This document shows positions 25,390-33,174 of a DNA stretch of 38,907 nucleotides, in pieces (positions within the stretch are counted from its first letter, which is position 1; the number at the start of each line of letters is the position of its first letter). This DNA is from Bacteroidota bacterium (GTDB lineage Bacteria > Bacteroidota > Ignavibacteria > Tepidaquicellales > Tepidaquicellaceae). The notes beneath the pieces were generated by a model. That model did no database searches. It worked only from the letters and a program-made list of their open reading frames with translations, and had not been told where the DNA came from. The stretch spans positions 1-38,907 of the forward strand of contig JAJTBN010000004.1 of the NCBI GenBank assembly GCA_021286895.1, read 5' to 3'. Both the position numbers and the translations under genes were made by a program.

Positions 25390-27399
25390 ATGAAAAAGGT
25401 TTTTGCTCTTCTTCTCCTTGCGATTCTCGTCTCGTCCGCTTTCGCGCAGCAATTCAACGGTATGACGGGTTCGCAAATCTGTTCGCGCAACAAACAAAAC
25501 AGGATTTCGCACATGGACCCCGCGCTGCTGTCTCCGAACACCCCGCGGCACTCTTACGATGTTCAGAAATATACTCTCAATCTTGACATATACAACTGCT
25601 TCAAGACTTCTGCCAAGACGTTTACAGGCTCGGAAATAATGTCTTTCCGCGTCGACTCGTCTCTCAGTTCCATACAGTTGAACGCGGTATATTCATCTAT
25701 AGGTATAGATTCCGTAAGGCTGAACGGCGGAGCCGCGCTGGTGTTTTCGCACAGTTCATCCACAAACCTGCTTACGGTTACGCTCGACAGAACATACAAC
25801 ATCAATGAAATGGTGACGCTGTACATAAAATACCATCACAATAACGTCAGCGACGGTTCATTCAACGTCGGCTCGGGTTATGTTTATACCGATTGCGAAC
25901 CCGAAGGGGCGCGCGAATGGTTCCCCTGCTGGGACAGGCCGTCAGATAAAGCGACGTTCGACATAAAAGTAAAGGTTCCTTCAAATGTAAATATCGGCTC
26001 CAACGGCAGACTCGCGGATTCGGTAGTGAGCGCCGATACTATCTGGTATCACTGGATTAGCCGCGACCCGCTTTCGACATATCTCGCGGTGCTTACGGGT
26101 AAAACGGGATACAACGTCAGCATTGTCTGGTGGCACAAGATTTCAAACCCGAACGACAGCATTCCTATCCGCCTGTATTATTCAACAGGCGAGAATATCG
26201 CCCCGACAAGGGATGCAATTGCCGATATGACAACGTATTATTCACAGATGTTCGGAGAGCATCCTTACGAAAAAAACGGATTCGCCTCGGTTTCAAGTTA
26301 CGGAGGCGGCATGGAAAACCAGACGCTTACGACAATCTCGCCGAGCTGGAGTTCCGTTAACTATCTGATTTCGCACGAGTACGGACATCAGTGGTTCGGA
26401 GATTTGATTACATGCGGAACATGGGCCGATATATGGCTCAACGAAGGATTCGCAACTTATCTCGAAGCGCTGTATTATGAACACACATCCGGTTACGCGG
26501 CTTATAAAAACAGTATTGTGGGAAATGCAAATTCTTACATGGGAAGCAACCCCGGCTGGCCGATTTACAATCCGTCATGGGCAATTACGACCCCGCCGGT
26601 CGGAACACTCTTCAATGGAGCGATTACGTACGACAAGGGCGCGTGCGTTCTTCACATGCTGAGATACACAATAGGCGATTCGCTTTTCTTTGCCGGACTA
26701 AAAGCGTATGCTACCGATACGGTTAACTTCAAATTTAAAAACGCGGTTACGGACGACTTCACCGCGAAGATGAGTTCTGTCGCGGGACAGGACCTGACAT
26801 GGTTCATAGAGGAATGGGTCAAACAACCGAATCACCCGGCTTACCAGAACACTTACGGAATCTCAAATCTTGGAGGCGGAAGTTGGAGAGTGAACTTTAA
26901 GGCTTCTCAGACTCTGAGCAACACCACATTCCATAAAATGCCGATAGTGATTAAAGTCTCTTTTACTTCAGGAAGCGACTCTCTTATAAGAGTGATGAAC
27001 GACGTAAACAACCAGACGTTTTTGTTTACCTTCAACAGGCAGCCCACAGCAGTCGTGTTCGACCCGAACAACGATATCGTGATTAAAACGGCGACGCTTA
27101 CGGTCGGCGTAAATAACCTCGAAAATGAAGTTCCGAAAGATTTTTCTTTAGAGCAGAATTTTCCGAATCCGTTTAATCCGGAAACAAGCATTAAATTCGG
27201 CATTCCGAAAAACGCCTTTGTTACGCTGAAAATATTCGACGCCACAGGCAGGGAAATCGCGGCGCTGCTAAATGAACAGCGTTCTGCGGGCGTATATACC
27301 GTGGAATGGAAAGCCTCGTCCTATCCGAGCGGTGTGTATTTCTATACGATAAAAGCAGGCGAATTCAGCGAAACGAAAAAGATGCTTCTCGTAAAATAA
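25390..27399 (+). CDS. Secreted M1 family zinc aminopeptidase with T9SS sorting domain
   Basis: This 669-aa protein has a signal peptide at 1-19. An N-terminal beta-domain runs through the conserved WFPCWDRPSDKATF. The substrate exopeptidase loop reads GGMENQT. The zinc site is HEYGHQWFGD with His329, catalytic Glu330 and His333, plus third ligand Glu352 in LNEGFATYLE, matching HExxH-x18-E exactly. The C-terminal helical domain of large M1 enzymes is short or missing. In its place is a T9SS type A sorting domain from EQNFPNPFNPETSIKF. It likely trims peptides outside the cell. Confidence 0.95.
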   Translation: MKKVFALLLLAILVSSAFAQQFNGMTGSQICSRNKQNRISHMDPALLSPNTPRHSYDVQKYTLNLDIYNCFKTSAKTFTGSEIMSFRVDSSLSSIQLNAVYSSIGIDSVRLNGGAALVFSHSSSTNLLTVTLDRTYNINEMVTLYIKYHHNNVSDGSFNVGSGYVYTDCEPEGAREWFPCWDRPSDKATFDIKVKVPSNVNIGSNGRLADSVVSADTIWYHWISRDPLSTYLAVLTGKTGYNVSIVWWHKISNPNDSIPIRLYYSTGENIAPTRDAIADMTTYYSQMFGEHPYEKNGFASVSSYGGGMENQTLTTISPSWSSVNYLISHEYGHQWFGDLITCGTWADIWLNEGFATYLEALYYEHTSGYAAYKNSIVGNANSYMGSNPGWPIYNPSWAITTPPVGTLFNGAITYDKGACVLHMLRYTIGDSLFFAGLKAYATDTVNFKFKNAVTDDFTAKMSSVAGQDLTWFIEEWVKQPNHPAYQNTYGISNLGGGSWRVNFKASQTLSNTTFHKMPIVIKVSFTSGSDSLIRVMNDVNNQTFLFTFNRQPTAVVFDPNNDIVIKTATLTVGVNNLENEVPKDFSLEQNFPNPFNPETSIKFGIPKNAFVTLKIFDATGREIAALLNEQRSAGVYTVEWKASSYPSGVYFYTIKAGEFSETKKMLLVK

Positions 27400-27412
27400 T
27401 ATTTTCAAAATG

Positions 27413-27446
27413 ATAATCCTCCGCGCATAAGCGGAGGATTATTTTA
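27413..27446. terminator. Intrinsic terminator after the aminopeptidase gene
   Basis: A perfect 12-bp stem (ataatcctccgc / gcggaggattat) with loop gcataa is followed by TTTT. It lies only 14 bases before the DinB gene start. Confidence 0.92.
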
Positions 27447-27459
27447 AAATATTAAAGCC

Positions 27460-27966
27460 ATGATAAAAAAACCCGAAGCAATGCCCGACTATTGCAGGTA
27501 TTACGTTAACCTCGCGAAGGAAAACGACCTGATAGAATCTCTAAAGAACAGCAGGGACATGACCGTAAAACTACTGTCGTCCGTGCCGCATTCGAAGGAG
27601 AATTACAGTTACGCGCCCGGCAAATGGACTGTTAAACAACTTGTAAGCCACCTCGCCGACTGCGAAAGGATTTATCTTTACAGAGCGCTCAGGTTTTCGA
27701 GAAGAGACGACACGCAGCTTCCCGGCTTTGAAGAGGACGATTACGCGAAATACGCGAACACCGAAAACAGGACACTGAAAGACCTGACGGAAGAATACAA
27801 ACTCGTCAGGGAATCGGGAATAATCCTTTTTGAACACATAACGGAAGAAATGCTTGACTTCTCGGGCGTAGCCAACAATGTTTTTTATTCTCCCAGAAGT
27901 CTCGGCTGGATGGCGGCAGGGCATAACATTCATCACTGCAATATGCTAAGAGAAAAATATTTGTAA
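27460..27966 (+). CDS. DinB family protein
   Basis: This 168-aa protein has the DinB/YfiT four-helix bundle pattern: APGKWTVKQLVSHLADCERIYLYRALRF, and a C-terminal AAGHNIHHCNMLREKYL. The likely metal ligands His64, His155 and His159 are all present. Many members are metal-dependent thiol or bacillithiol transferases; others are unknown. The stop overlaps the start of the next gene (taATGa), so the two are co-translated. A degenerate copy of the last 20 codons lies downstream at 28384-28444. Confidence 0.88.
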   Translation: MIKKPEAMPDYCRYYVNLAKENDLIESLKNSRDMTVKLLSSVPHSKENYSYAPGKWTVKQLVSHLADCERIYLYRALRFSRRDDTQLPGFEEDDYAKYANTENRTLKDLTEEYKLVRESGIILFEHITEEMLDFSGVANNVFYSPRSLGWMAAGHNIHHCNMLREKYL

Positions 27967-28340
27967 TGATTGATTTTCATTTCAACAAAGAGGATGGTAT
28001 AATATACGCGAAATCAACCGGGGAAATCACCCTGGAGCAGATGATTGATGCCCGGGAAAAGGTTCTTGCCGCTGAGGATATTCCGCATGATTTGAGGATT
28101 CTGGAAGACGCTACAGAGGCCGTAATCAGTTTCTCCATGGCAGAACTCCGGAAGTTGAGAGAGTTTGCCGGGAATCAACCCCCTAAATATAATTTCGTTG
28201 GACATGCCGTAATAATGAATTCCCCAAAGGGCGTCGCGTTCGGAATGTGGTTCAATGAACACAGCCGCCGCATGAATTATAAGGTCAAAATATTCCAAAC
28301 CCGCGAAGCCGCGCTTAAATGGCTAAATGTCGCTAATTAA
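27966..28340 (+). CDS. Small cytosolic protein, STAS-like, unknown
   Basis: This 124-aa protein starts inside the stop of the DinB gene. It opens with DFHFNKEDGIIYAKSTGEIT, continues LEQMIDAREKVLA, and ends VKIFQTREAALKWLNVAN. The alternation of beta strands and helices and the closing TREAALKWL helix are like SpoIIAA/STAS-like proteins that many bacteria encode, but this is only a resemblance. There is no signal peptide or membrane segment. The 3' 172 bases, from inside the coding region to 15 bases beyond the stop, are repeated almost unchanged at 30827-30998. Confidence 0.7.
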   Translation: MIDFHFNKEDGIIYAKSTGEITLEQMIDAREKVLAAEDIPHDLRILEDATEAVISFSMAELRKLREFAGNQPPKYNFVGHAVIMNSPKGVAFGMWFNEHSRRMNYKVKIFQTREAALKWLNVAN

Positions 28341-28383
28341 TTTATAAACACATTTTCAGATTTTATTCTCACGGAAACCCCAA

Positions 28384-28444
28384 TCGGATGGCGGAAGGAA
28401 ATAGCATTCACCGCCGCAGCATGCTGAAAGAAAAATATTTGTAG
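28384..28444 (+). pseudogene. Fragment of a DinB paralogue (last ~20 codons)
   Basis: Translated in frame, this reads RMAEGNSIHRRSMLKEKYL followed by TAG. It aligns without gaps to the last residues of the intact DinB protein (WMAAGHNIHHCNMLREKYL). By eye, nucleotide identity is a little under 80 percent. Nothing upstream of it extends the match. It is a remnant of a second DinB gene. Confidence 0.8.
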
Positions 28445-28509
28445 GATATTAATTCAAAAAAACCGCAAAACATAATTTAAGATTGTGGTGATATAATTAT
28501 TCATTAGAT

Positions 28510-29424
28510 TTAATGATGCTCATTTTTTGCTGATTTAATCTGGTCGATTAATTTGTTTATAATATCGCTGTTACATTTTGCGCTAAGATTAAATAAAAAT
28601 GCTTCCTCCTTGCTTTTTCCTCCTAATTTTTCGCATAAACTCAAAGCAATATATATAAGCGAACGATTTTCCGGAGAATTAATATTATTTGTTATATAGA
28701 ATTCTATATCGGCTAACAGGGTTTCGTCATATTTATACTTTCCATAATCCCTGTCATAATAGCTTTGGACAAGGATTCTGCCCGCATAGGCCGAATTAGG
28801 ATAATTGTATAAAAACTCGACCGCTTTATCTGTTAATGCGATATTGTCTTCTTTTGTTTTTCTTCTATTCTTAAAAATGTTATTATAATTTATAAAATAC
28901 TGAAAATCATTGAAGGCCGCTTCCTCCTGTCCTGCGGGGCTTTCAATAATATAATTGATTGTGTTTGATTTTATAACGCCGTATTTCTCGTTTTTAATTA
29001 TTCCGCGCGCGGTATATTTACCCTTAGGGAAATAAGCATACAAAGGAGAACCTTCGCTTCCGCGCAACGCGCTTACGCAGGATGTCATTTCTTTCGACTC
29101 ACCGGGATTTATTTTTGTATAATATTTTATACCCGTTGATGTACCCCCGTATGGAATCGGTGAAGAATCGCCATTCGAAATTTCCGCGTCAAAAGCCAAA
29201 GTTCCGTCTTCGAAATTCAAAATTGAATCTGTACTGTTCCCCTTGTTTTCAACAATGAATTTTATGTAGACCGGTTCCCCGAGTATGTAACGTTGTTTTG
29301 AGGAGGATATAGAAAACTCGAAATTTGATGTTAGGGGTTTTCTCGCGCATGCCGTGTAAACAACCATACACAGGACAACAATGGCAAAAAGGCCGGAAAA
29401 GTACCGAAGTTTATCAAAAATCAT
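28510..29424 (-). CDS. Lipoprotein of unknown function
   Basis: This 304-aa protein has a lipoprotein signal peptide with lipobox VYTAC and lipidated Cys26. Residues about 35-150 look like an immunoglobulin-like beta-sandwich (QRYILGEPVYIKFIVENKGN, then KINPGESKEM and FPKGKYTARGII), a pattern also seen in BsuPI-type domains. The C-terminal half is helical and polar (FLYNYPNSAYAGRILVQSYY), resembling TPR-like repeats. It is noticeably more AT-rich than most of the window. It lies with a second lipoprotein gene in the same orientation, 47 bases apart. Envelope location is well supported; function is unknown. Confidence 0.75.
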   Translation of the reverse strand: MIFDKLRYFSGLFAIVVLCMVVYTACARKPLTSNFEFSISSSKQRYILGEPVYIKFIVENKGNSTDSILNFEDGTLAFDAEISNGDSSPIPYGGTSTGIKYYTKINPGESKEMTSCVSALRGSEGSPLYAYFPKGKYTARGIIKNEKYGVIKSNTINYIIESPAGQEEAAFNDFQYFINYNNIFKNRRKTKEDNIALTDKAVEFLYNYPNSAYAGRILVQSYYDRDYGKYKYDETLLADIEFYITNNINSPENRSLIYIALSLCEKLGGKSKEEAFLFNLSAKCNSDIINKLIDQIKSAKNEHH

Positions 29425-29471
29425 AAAATATATATTTTGTAAAGTAAACGACCCGAAATTTTATAAAGCTC

Positions 29472-30572
29472 TTATTTCAAAGTTCCTTTCATCAAAAAAA
29501 TAAAATCATCAGTATCGTAAAGAACAAATAAGTGGTTGTCGAATATTTTAAAATCTCTGGCAACAGAATTTATTAATGCGCCGTTAAATCTGAACTCTTT
29601 GCTGAAACGGATTCCGTTCCAGTGAAACAGGTATTGAGGATAACTATTTACGGAATTTCCAGCGATGTATCCGTTTAAAGCGAAATTGTTTAACCCTGCG
29701 CCTCCGGCGTAATCAATTTTATCGATTCGAAACGGAAGAAAATCAAAGACCTTATCAAAGTTATTGTTGTTGAAAATATATACTCCGTCGTCTTTTCCCT
29801 GAATGGTTCTATTTATTTTAAATGCGTACAGCGAATATTCCATTTTGAAAGGAATCAAACCGGAGACGAGTAAGTCTTCATAATAATACGCACTTGTCCA
29901 TTGCGAACCGTTGAATTTAAAAACAGCGTGTCTCGGCGGTTCATTGCCCGAAATTGAATAATGAAGAAGTTCCGCGGAGAAATTGCTGTTCCCGTCGTAG
30001 AAAAAGTTTCTTATTCTATATGATGTGTCGGTTTTAAAATGCGTATAGTTGAAACCGTCATACTTGATAATATCTCCTTTACTGGAACCCAGCCATATGT
30101 TTCCGGATTTATCTGAGGAAATGCACTGTATGCTGTATACCGGGAAATATACGGGAATCGAATCCAGTTTTAATATTAGTTTCTGAAAGACTCCCCCGTT
30201 TAACACATAGGCGGCGGGACATACTTTAACTCCGTCATAAGTGTATCCGCCTAAAAAAATGTTGTTATTTTCGTCCCTGAAGTATGATTCAGCAAACATT
30301 GATTCATCCGGAAAATCCAAATACGAATAAACCCCGTTATGGTATTGCAACAGCCATCGCCCCTGTAATATTATATAGTTGCCTGTGTCGGTTACGCACA
30401 ACCCCAAACCGTTGAGACCGAGCGTATCGATTTTCCAGGAATACCTTGCGCTGTCAAAACCGGAACCATAATAATTATTATCGGGACCGAAAATATCACA
30501 GGAAGAAACAGAAAGTAATGTTAGACCCGCTATTACAATAAAAACGTATGTTTTAACTAAATTATAATTCAT
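29472..30572 (-). CDS. Lipoprotein with beta-propeller-like repeats
   Basis: This 366-aa protein is read from the ATG at 30572 so that the signal peptide is terminal; the frame is open further upstream to 30665, but that would add 31 residues. The lipobox is SVSSC with Cys25. The body contains repeats such as DKSGNIWLGSSKGDIIKYDGFNYTHF and DENNNIFLGGYTYDGVKV, like two-component-regulator or Kelch-like propeller blades that read 'N-IWLG-...-I-YDG'. It is AT-rich and probably co-transcribed with the lipoprotein gene that follows it. Function is unknown. Confidence 0.75.
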   Translation of the reverse strand: MNYNLVKTYVFIVIAGLTLLSVSSCDIFGPDNNYYGSGFDSARYSWKIDTLGLNGLGLCVTDTGNYIILQGRWLLQYHNGVYSYLDFPDESMFAESYFRDENNNIFLGGYTYDGVKVCPAAYVLNGGVFQKLILKLDSIPVYFPVYSIQCISSDKSGNIWLGSSKGDIIKYDGFNYTHFKTDTSYRIRNFFYDGNSNFSAELLHYSISGNEPPRHAVFKFNGSQWTSAYYYEDLLVSGLIPFKMEYSLYAFKINRTIQGKDDGVYIFNNNNFDKVFDFLPFRIDKIDYAGGAGLNNFALNGYIAGNSVNSYPQYLFHWNGIRFSKEFRFNGALINSVARDFKIFDNHLFVLYDTDDFIFLMKGTLK

Positions 30573-30757
30573 AATTCGATGAACCGTCAAATTTAGTAAA
30601 TCTAAATTTATCACATAAAACAAAACCGGTTTATAATAGAAGAGGTAACGAAACATAATGTTCAATAATGTAAAAATATCCGGCTTTGTGAAAAACTATT
30701 CTGTGTTTATAGCGAAATAAATTTATTGTAATTTAATCAGACAAGAACGCACTTGCA

Positions 30758-30829
30758 ATGAATAATCGATACGATTTAGCAGTAAAAATCAAAAAACAGG
30801 TTTATGAATATAATAAACTGAAACGTTAA
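30758..30829 (+). pseudogene. Possible truncated ORF (23 codons)
   Basis: ATG 30758 opens a frame reading MNNRYDLAVKIKKQVYEYN and four more residues. It ends in a TAA at 30827-30829, exactly at the junction where the duplicated DNA begins. The amphipathic, Lys/Tyr-rich sequence looks protein-like, so it may be the 5' end of a gene cut off by the rearrangement. A chance ORF cannot be excluded. Confidence 0.35.
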
Positions 30830-30998
30830 ATATAATTTCGTGGGACATGCCGTAATAATGAATTTCCCAAAGGGCGTTGCGTTCGGAATGTGGTTCAATG
30901 AACACAGCCGCCACATGAATTATAAGGTCAAAATATTCCAAACCCGCGAAGCCGCGCTTAAATGGCTTAATGTCGCTAATTAATTTATAAACACATTT
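30827..30998 (+). pseudogene. Truncated duplicate of the small STAS-like gene's 3' end
   Basis: A 172-base, gap-free copy of 28184-28355 with about five substitutions by eye (roughly 97 percent identity). It includes the last 51 codons, the stop and about 15 bases of 3' flank. Three differences are silent and two change residues (Ser to Phe, Arg to His). There is no start codon or 5' half, so it is a gene fragment from a recent duplication. Confidence 0.92.
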
Positions 30999-31152
30999 CC
31001 CGCTTTAAGTCTTCTTAGGACGGATAATTAATAATCCGTAAAACCCTAAAACCTTTAAATTTCAGCAAAAATAAGACACTTGCATTATATAACTGATATT
31101 AATATTTTAGTAAATTAGTAAATAACTAAATCTACTTATTAAGTAAAAATAT

Positions 31153-31632
31153 ATGAAAATTCCAACAGAGTTAAAACATAAGCCTGTAATTGTTTCCGAA
31201 GAATACGACCTTATTGACGGGCGTCTGGCTTACAAATCGGACACAAAAGGCCTGTCTCTCGGGTTAGCGCAGTGGAACGAGCGCGGGAAAGTAGATATTT
31301 CAGCCAAGGTTTGGAGACATACGGGCGAGAAGTGGTCGCGGCAGTCTGAAGAAATGCCTTTGCACAGAGCGCTTGATCTTGCGATTTTAATTTGCAAGAC
31401 AAAATTGATTTTTAAGGAAAGGTACAGAAAGAACGAAAAGGATTATCCGAAGTTTCCGCTTCTCGACAGAATCGGACTTCAGGGCGGAGCGATGAATGTT
31501 TCGATTTGCGTGGATAACGAACACATAGAGGAAGACCTCGACCTTTTCGATAAGTGTCTCCGTGAGGACGATGAACTTATAAGCGAAAGGCTAAGGACTC
31601 TTATGAGGATATTAAAAGAACTCGAGTACTAA
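31153..31632 (+). CDS. DUF6530-like protein
   Basis: This 159-aa cytosolic protein begins MKIPTELKHKPVIVSEEYD and contains GLSLGLAQWNERGKVDISAKVW followed by RHTGEKWSRQSEEMPLHRALDL. This resembles what I recall of DUF6530-type proteins, whose function is unknown. The second half is charged and helical. It is followed 80 bases later by the GH130 gene on the same strand and may be co-transcribed. No SD precedes the ATG. Confidence 0.7.
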   Translation: MKIPTELKHKPVIVSEEYDLIDGRLAYKSDTKGLSLGLAQWNERGKVDISAKVWRHTGEKWSRQSEEMPLHRALDLAILICKTKLIFKERYRKNEKDYPKFPLLDRIGLQGGAMNVSICVDNEHIEEDLDLFDKCLREDDELISERLRTLMRILKELEY

Positions 31633-31712
31633 ACTTGCCGAAAACGGAAAATCAAAATTTACACTTTAATTTGACGAATTGAAAATTTAAATTATTCTGT
31701 CAATGAAAGCGT

Positions 31713-33167
31713 ATGAGAATTTCCGTCAACAGAAAGGCTGTCAGGATTTATCCTGATTCTAAGCGGGTCATTACCAGATTCTTTGACCACGGCGAAGTAA
31801 TAGCCCGTTCAATCGTGAGCAAGATTGAAGGGCTGAGCGAAGCCGAAGCCGAAAAATCGCTCAACTTTATACTCAGGGAATTTTCTAAACGCCACAGAAA
31901 CATCACGCAGATTTTTCTCCTCAACTATTCGAAGATGTATCACCACCTCGGAAAGTCGTTAACAAACGGGGATATGACATTTTCAAAGAAACTCCTTACC
32001 GGTTCGTATTTCACCATGGAGTATTCAATAGAATCCGCCGCGCTGTTTAATCCCTCAATCGTCGAGCACCCCGACCAGAGCGGTCTCGAAGAAGGCCAGA
32101 CGCGCGTCATCGTCAGTTTCAGGGCTACAGGGGAAAGTCATATTTCGTCTATTGTTTTCAGAAGCGGTATAATAGACAGGGATTATAATATTATGCTTGA
32201 CCCGAGAGGAAATTACGTAAGCGAAGCCGAAATTATAAAAGGATACGAATATAACAGAAATGAATTTCTGGCGATACTCGAAGAGCACGGCATACACAAC
32301 GATATTTCCGTGAAAATACTTAATGAACTCGGAGAAAGTTTTTATTATACGGAACTTAAGGAAATCGTAAAATCGGAACAGGATAAACACGACCTTAACC
32401 TTGACCAGAAAAAAACGCTCAAGGAAATGATGTGGCTCGCAAGGTCACATTATGAAATTGTATTCTCGCTTGATACCGATATATCTGAAAGAGTCATATT
32501 TCCGATTTCAAAAACGGAAAGCAACGGCATCGAAGACGCAAGGTTCGTGAAGTTTACTGATGATGACGGCGATTCGGTTTATTACGCGACTTACACTGCA
32601 TACGACGGATACACAATACTGCCGAAACTGCTCGAAACTAAAGACTTTTATCATTTCAAAAATCTTCCGCTGCACGGCGAATGCACGAAAAATAAAAACT
32701 TCGCGTTGTTTCCGAAAAAAGTAAACGGTAAATACGCCATGCTTTCACGGCTCGACGGTTACCGCCAGTATATTATGTTCTCCGATAATATTACAATCTG
32801 GGAAACCGCTTCCATATTACGTGAACCGATGTATGACTGGGAACTCATAAAAATCGGCAACTGCGGTTCGCCTATTGAAACGAAAGAAGGGTGGCTTGTT
32901 ATTACCCACGGAGTCGGCCGCATGAGAAGATACTGCATCGGAGCGATTCTGCTCGACCTGAAAGACCCTTCGAAAGTAATTGGCAGTCTGAAAGAACCGC
33001 TTATTGTTCCCAATGAAGACGAAAGAGAAGGGTATGTACCTAACGTTGTGTATTCATGCGGTTCAATGCTTGTAAAGGAGGTGCTTGTAATTCCTTATGC
33101 CATTTCGGACTACGCTTCTTCGTTCGCCACAGTGAACCTTGATGTTGTTTTAAAGAACATGAATTGA
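31713..33167 (+). CDS. GH130 family glycoside phosphorylase/hydrolase
   Basis: This 484-aa protein shows five-bladed propeller features of GH130: FNPSIVEHPDQ near residues 112-122, the core motif NGIEDARFVKF (Asp275 in the family's E-D-x-R-F stretch), a K-x-FALFPKKVNGKYAMLSRLDG segment, and GNCGSPIETKEGWLVITHGVG. Known GH130 members phosphorolyse or hydrolyse beta-mannosides (beta-1,4 or beta-1,2), and the related GT108 enzymes build beta-1,2-mannan. It lacks a signal peptide and should act on intracellular glycan. Its stop is only 7 bases from that of the convergent GT4 gene, supporting a functional pair. The exact linkage is not readable from sequence. Confidence 0.85.
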   Translation: MRISVNRKAVRIYPDSKRVITRFFDHGEVIARSIVSKIEGLSEAEAEKSLNFILREFSKRHRNITQIFLLNYSKMYHHLGKSLTNGDMTFSKKLLTGSYFTMEYSIESAALFNPSIVEHPDQSGLEEGQTRVIVSFRATGESHISSIVFRSGIIDRDYNIMLDPRGNYVSEAEIIKGYEYNRNEFLAILEEHGIHNDISVKILNELGESFYYTELKEIVKSEQDKHDLNLDQKKTLKEMMWLARSHYEIVFSLDTDISERVIFPISKTESNGIEDARFVKFTDDDGDSVYYATYTAYDGYTILPKLLETKDFYHFKNLPLHGECTKNKNFALFPKKVNGKYAMLSRLDGYRQYIMFSDNITIWETASILREPMYDWELIKIGNCGSPIETKEGWLVITHGVGRMRRYCIGAILLDLKDPSKVIGSLKEPLIVPNEDEREGYVPNVVYSCGSMLVKEVLVIPYAISDYASSFATVNLDVVLKNMN

Positions 33168-33174
33168 AATGATT

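Larger units (their letters stand above)
30573..31152. other. 580-base non-coding stretch with gene remnants
   Basis: It holds a 23-codon ORF at 30758-30829, then the near-identical 172-base copy of the small gene's 3' end (30827-30998), each listed separately. A near-palindrome, acggat...atccgt, follows at about 31020-31039. The rest is AT-rich and presumably includes promoters for the divergent lipoprotein gene (-) and the DUF6530-like gene (+). Confidence 0.55.

Noticed and set aside
30827-30998. Functional second copy of the small STAS-like gene
   Set aside because: It lacks a start codon and the entire 5' half, and the ORF before it is in a different frame.
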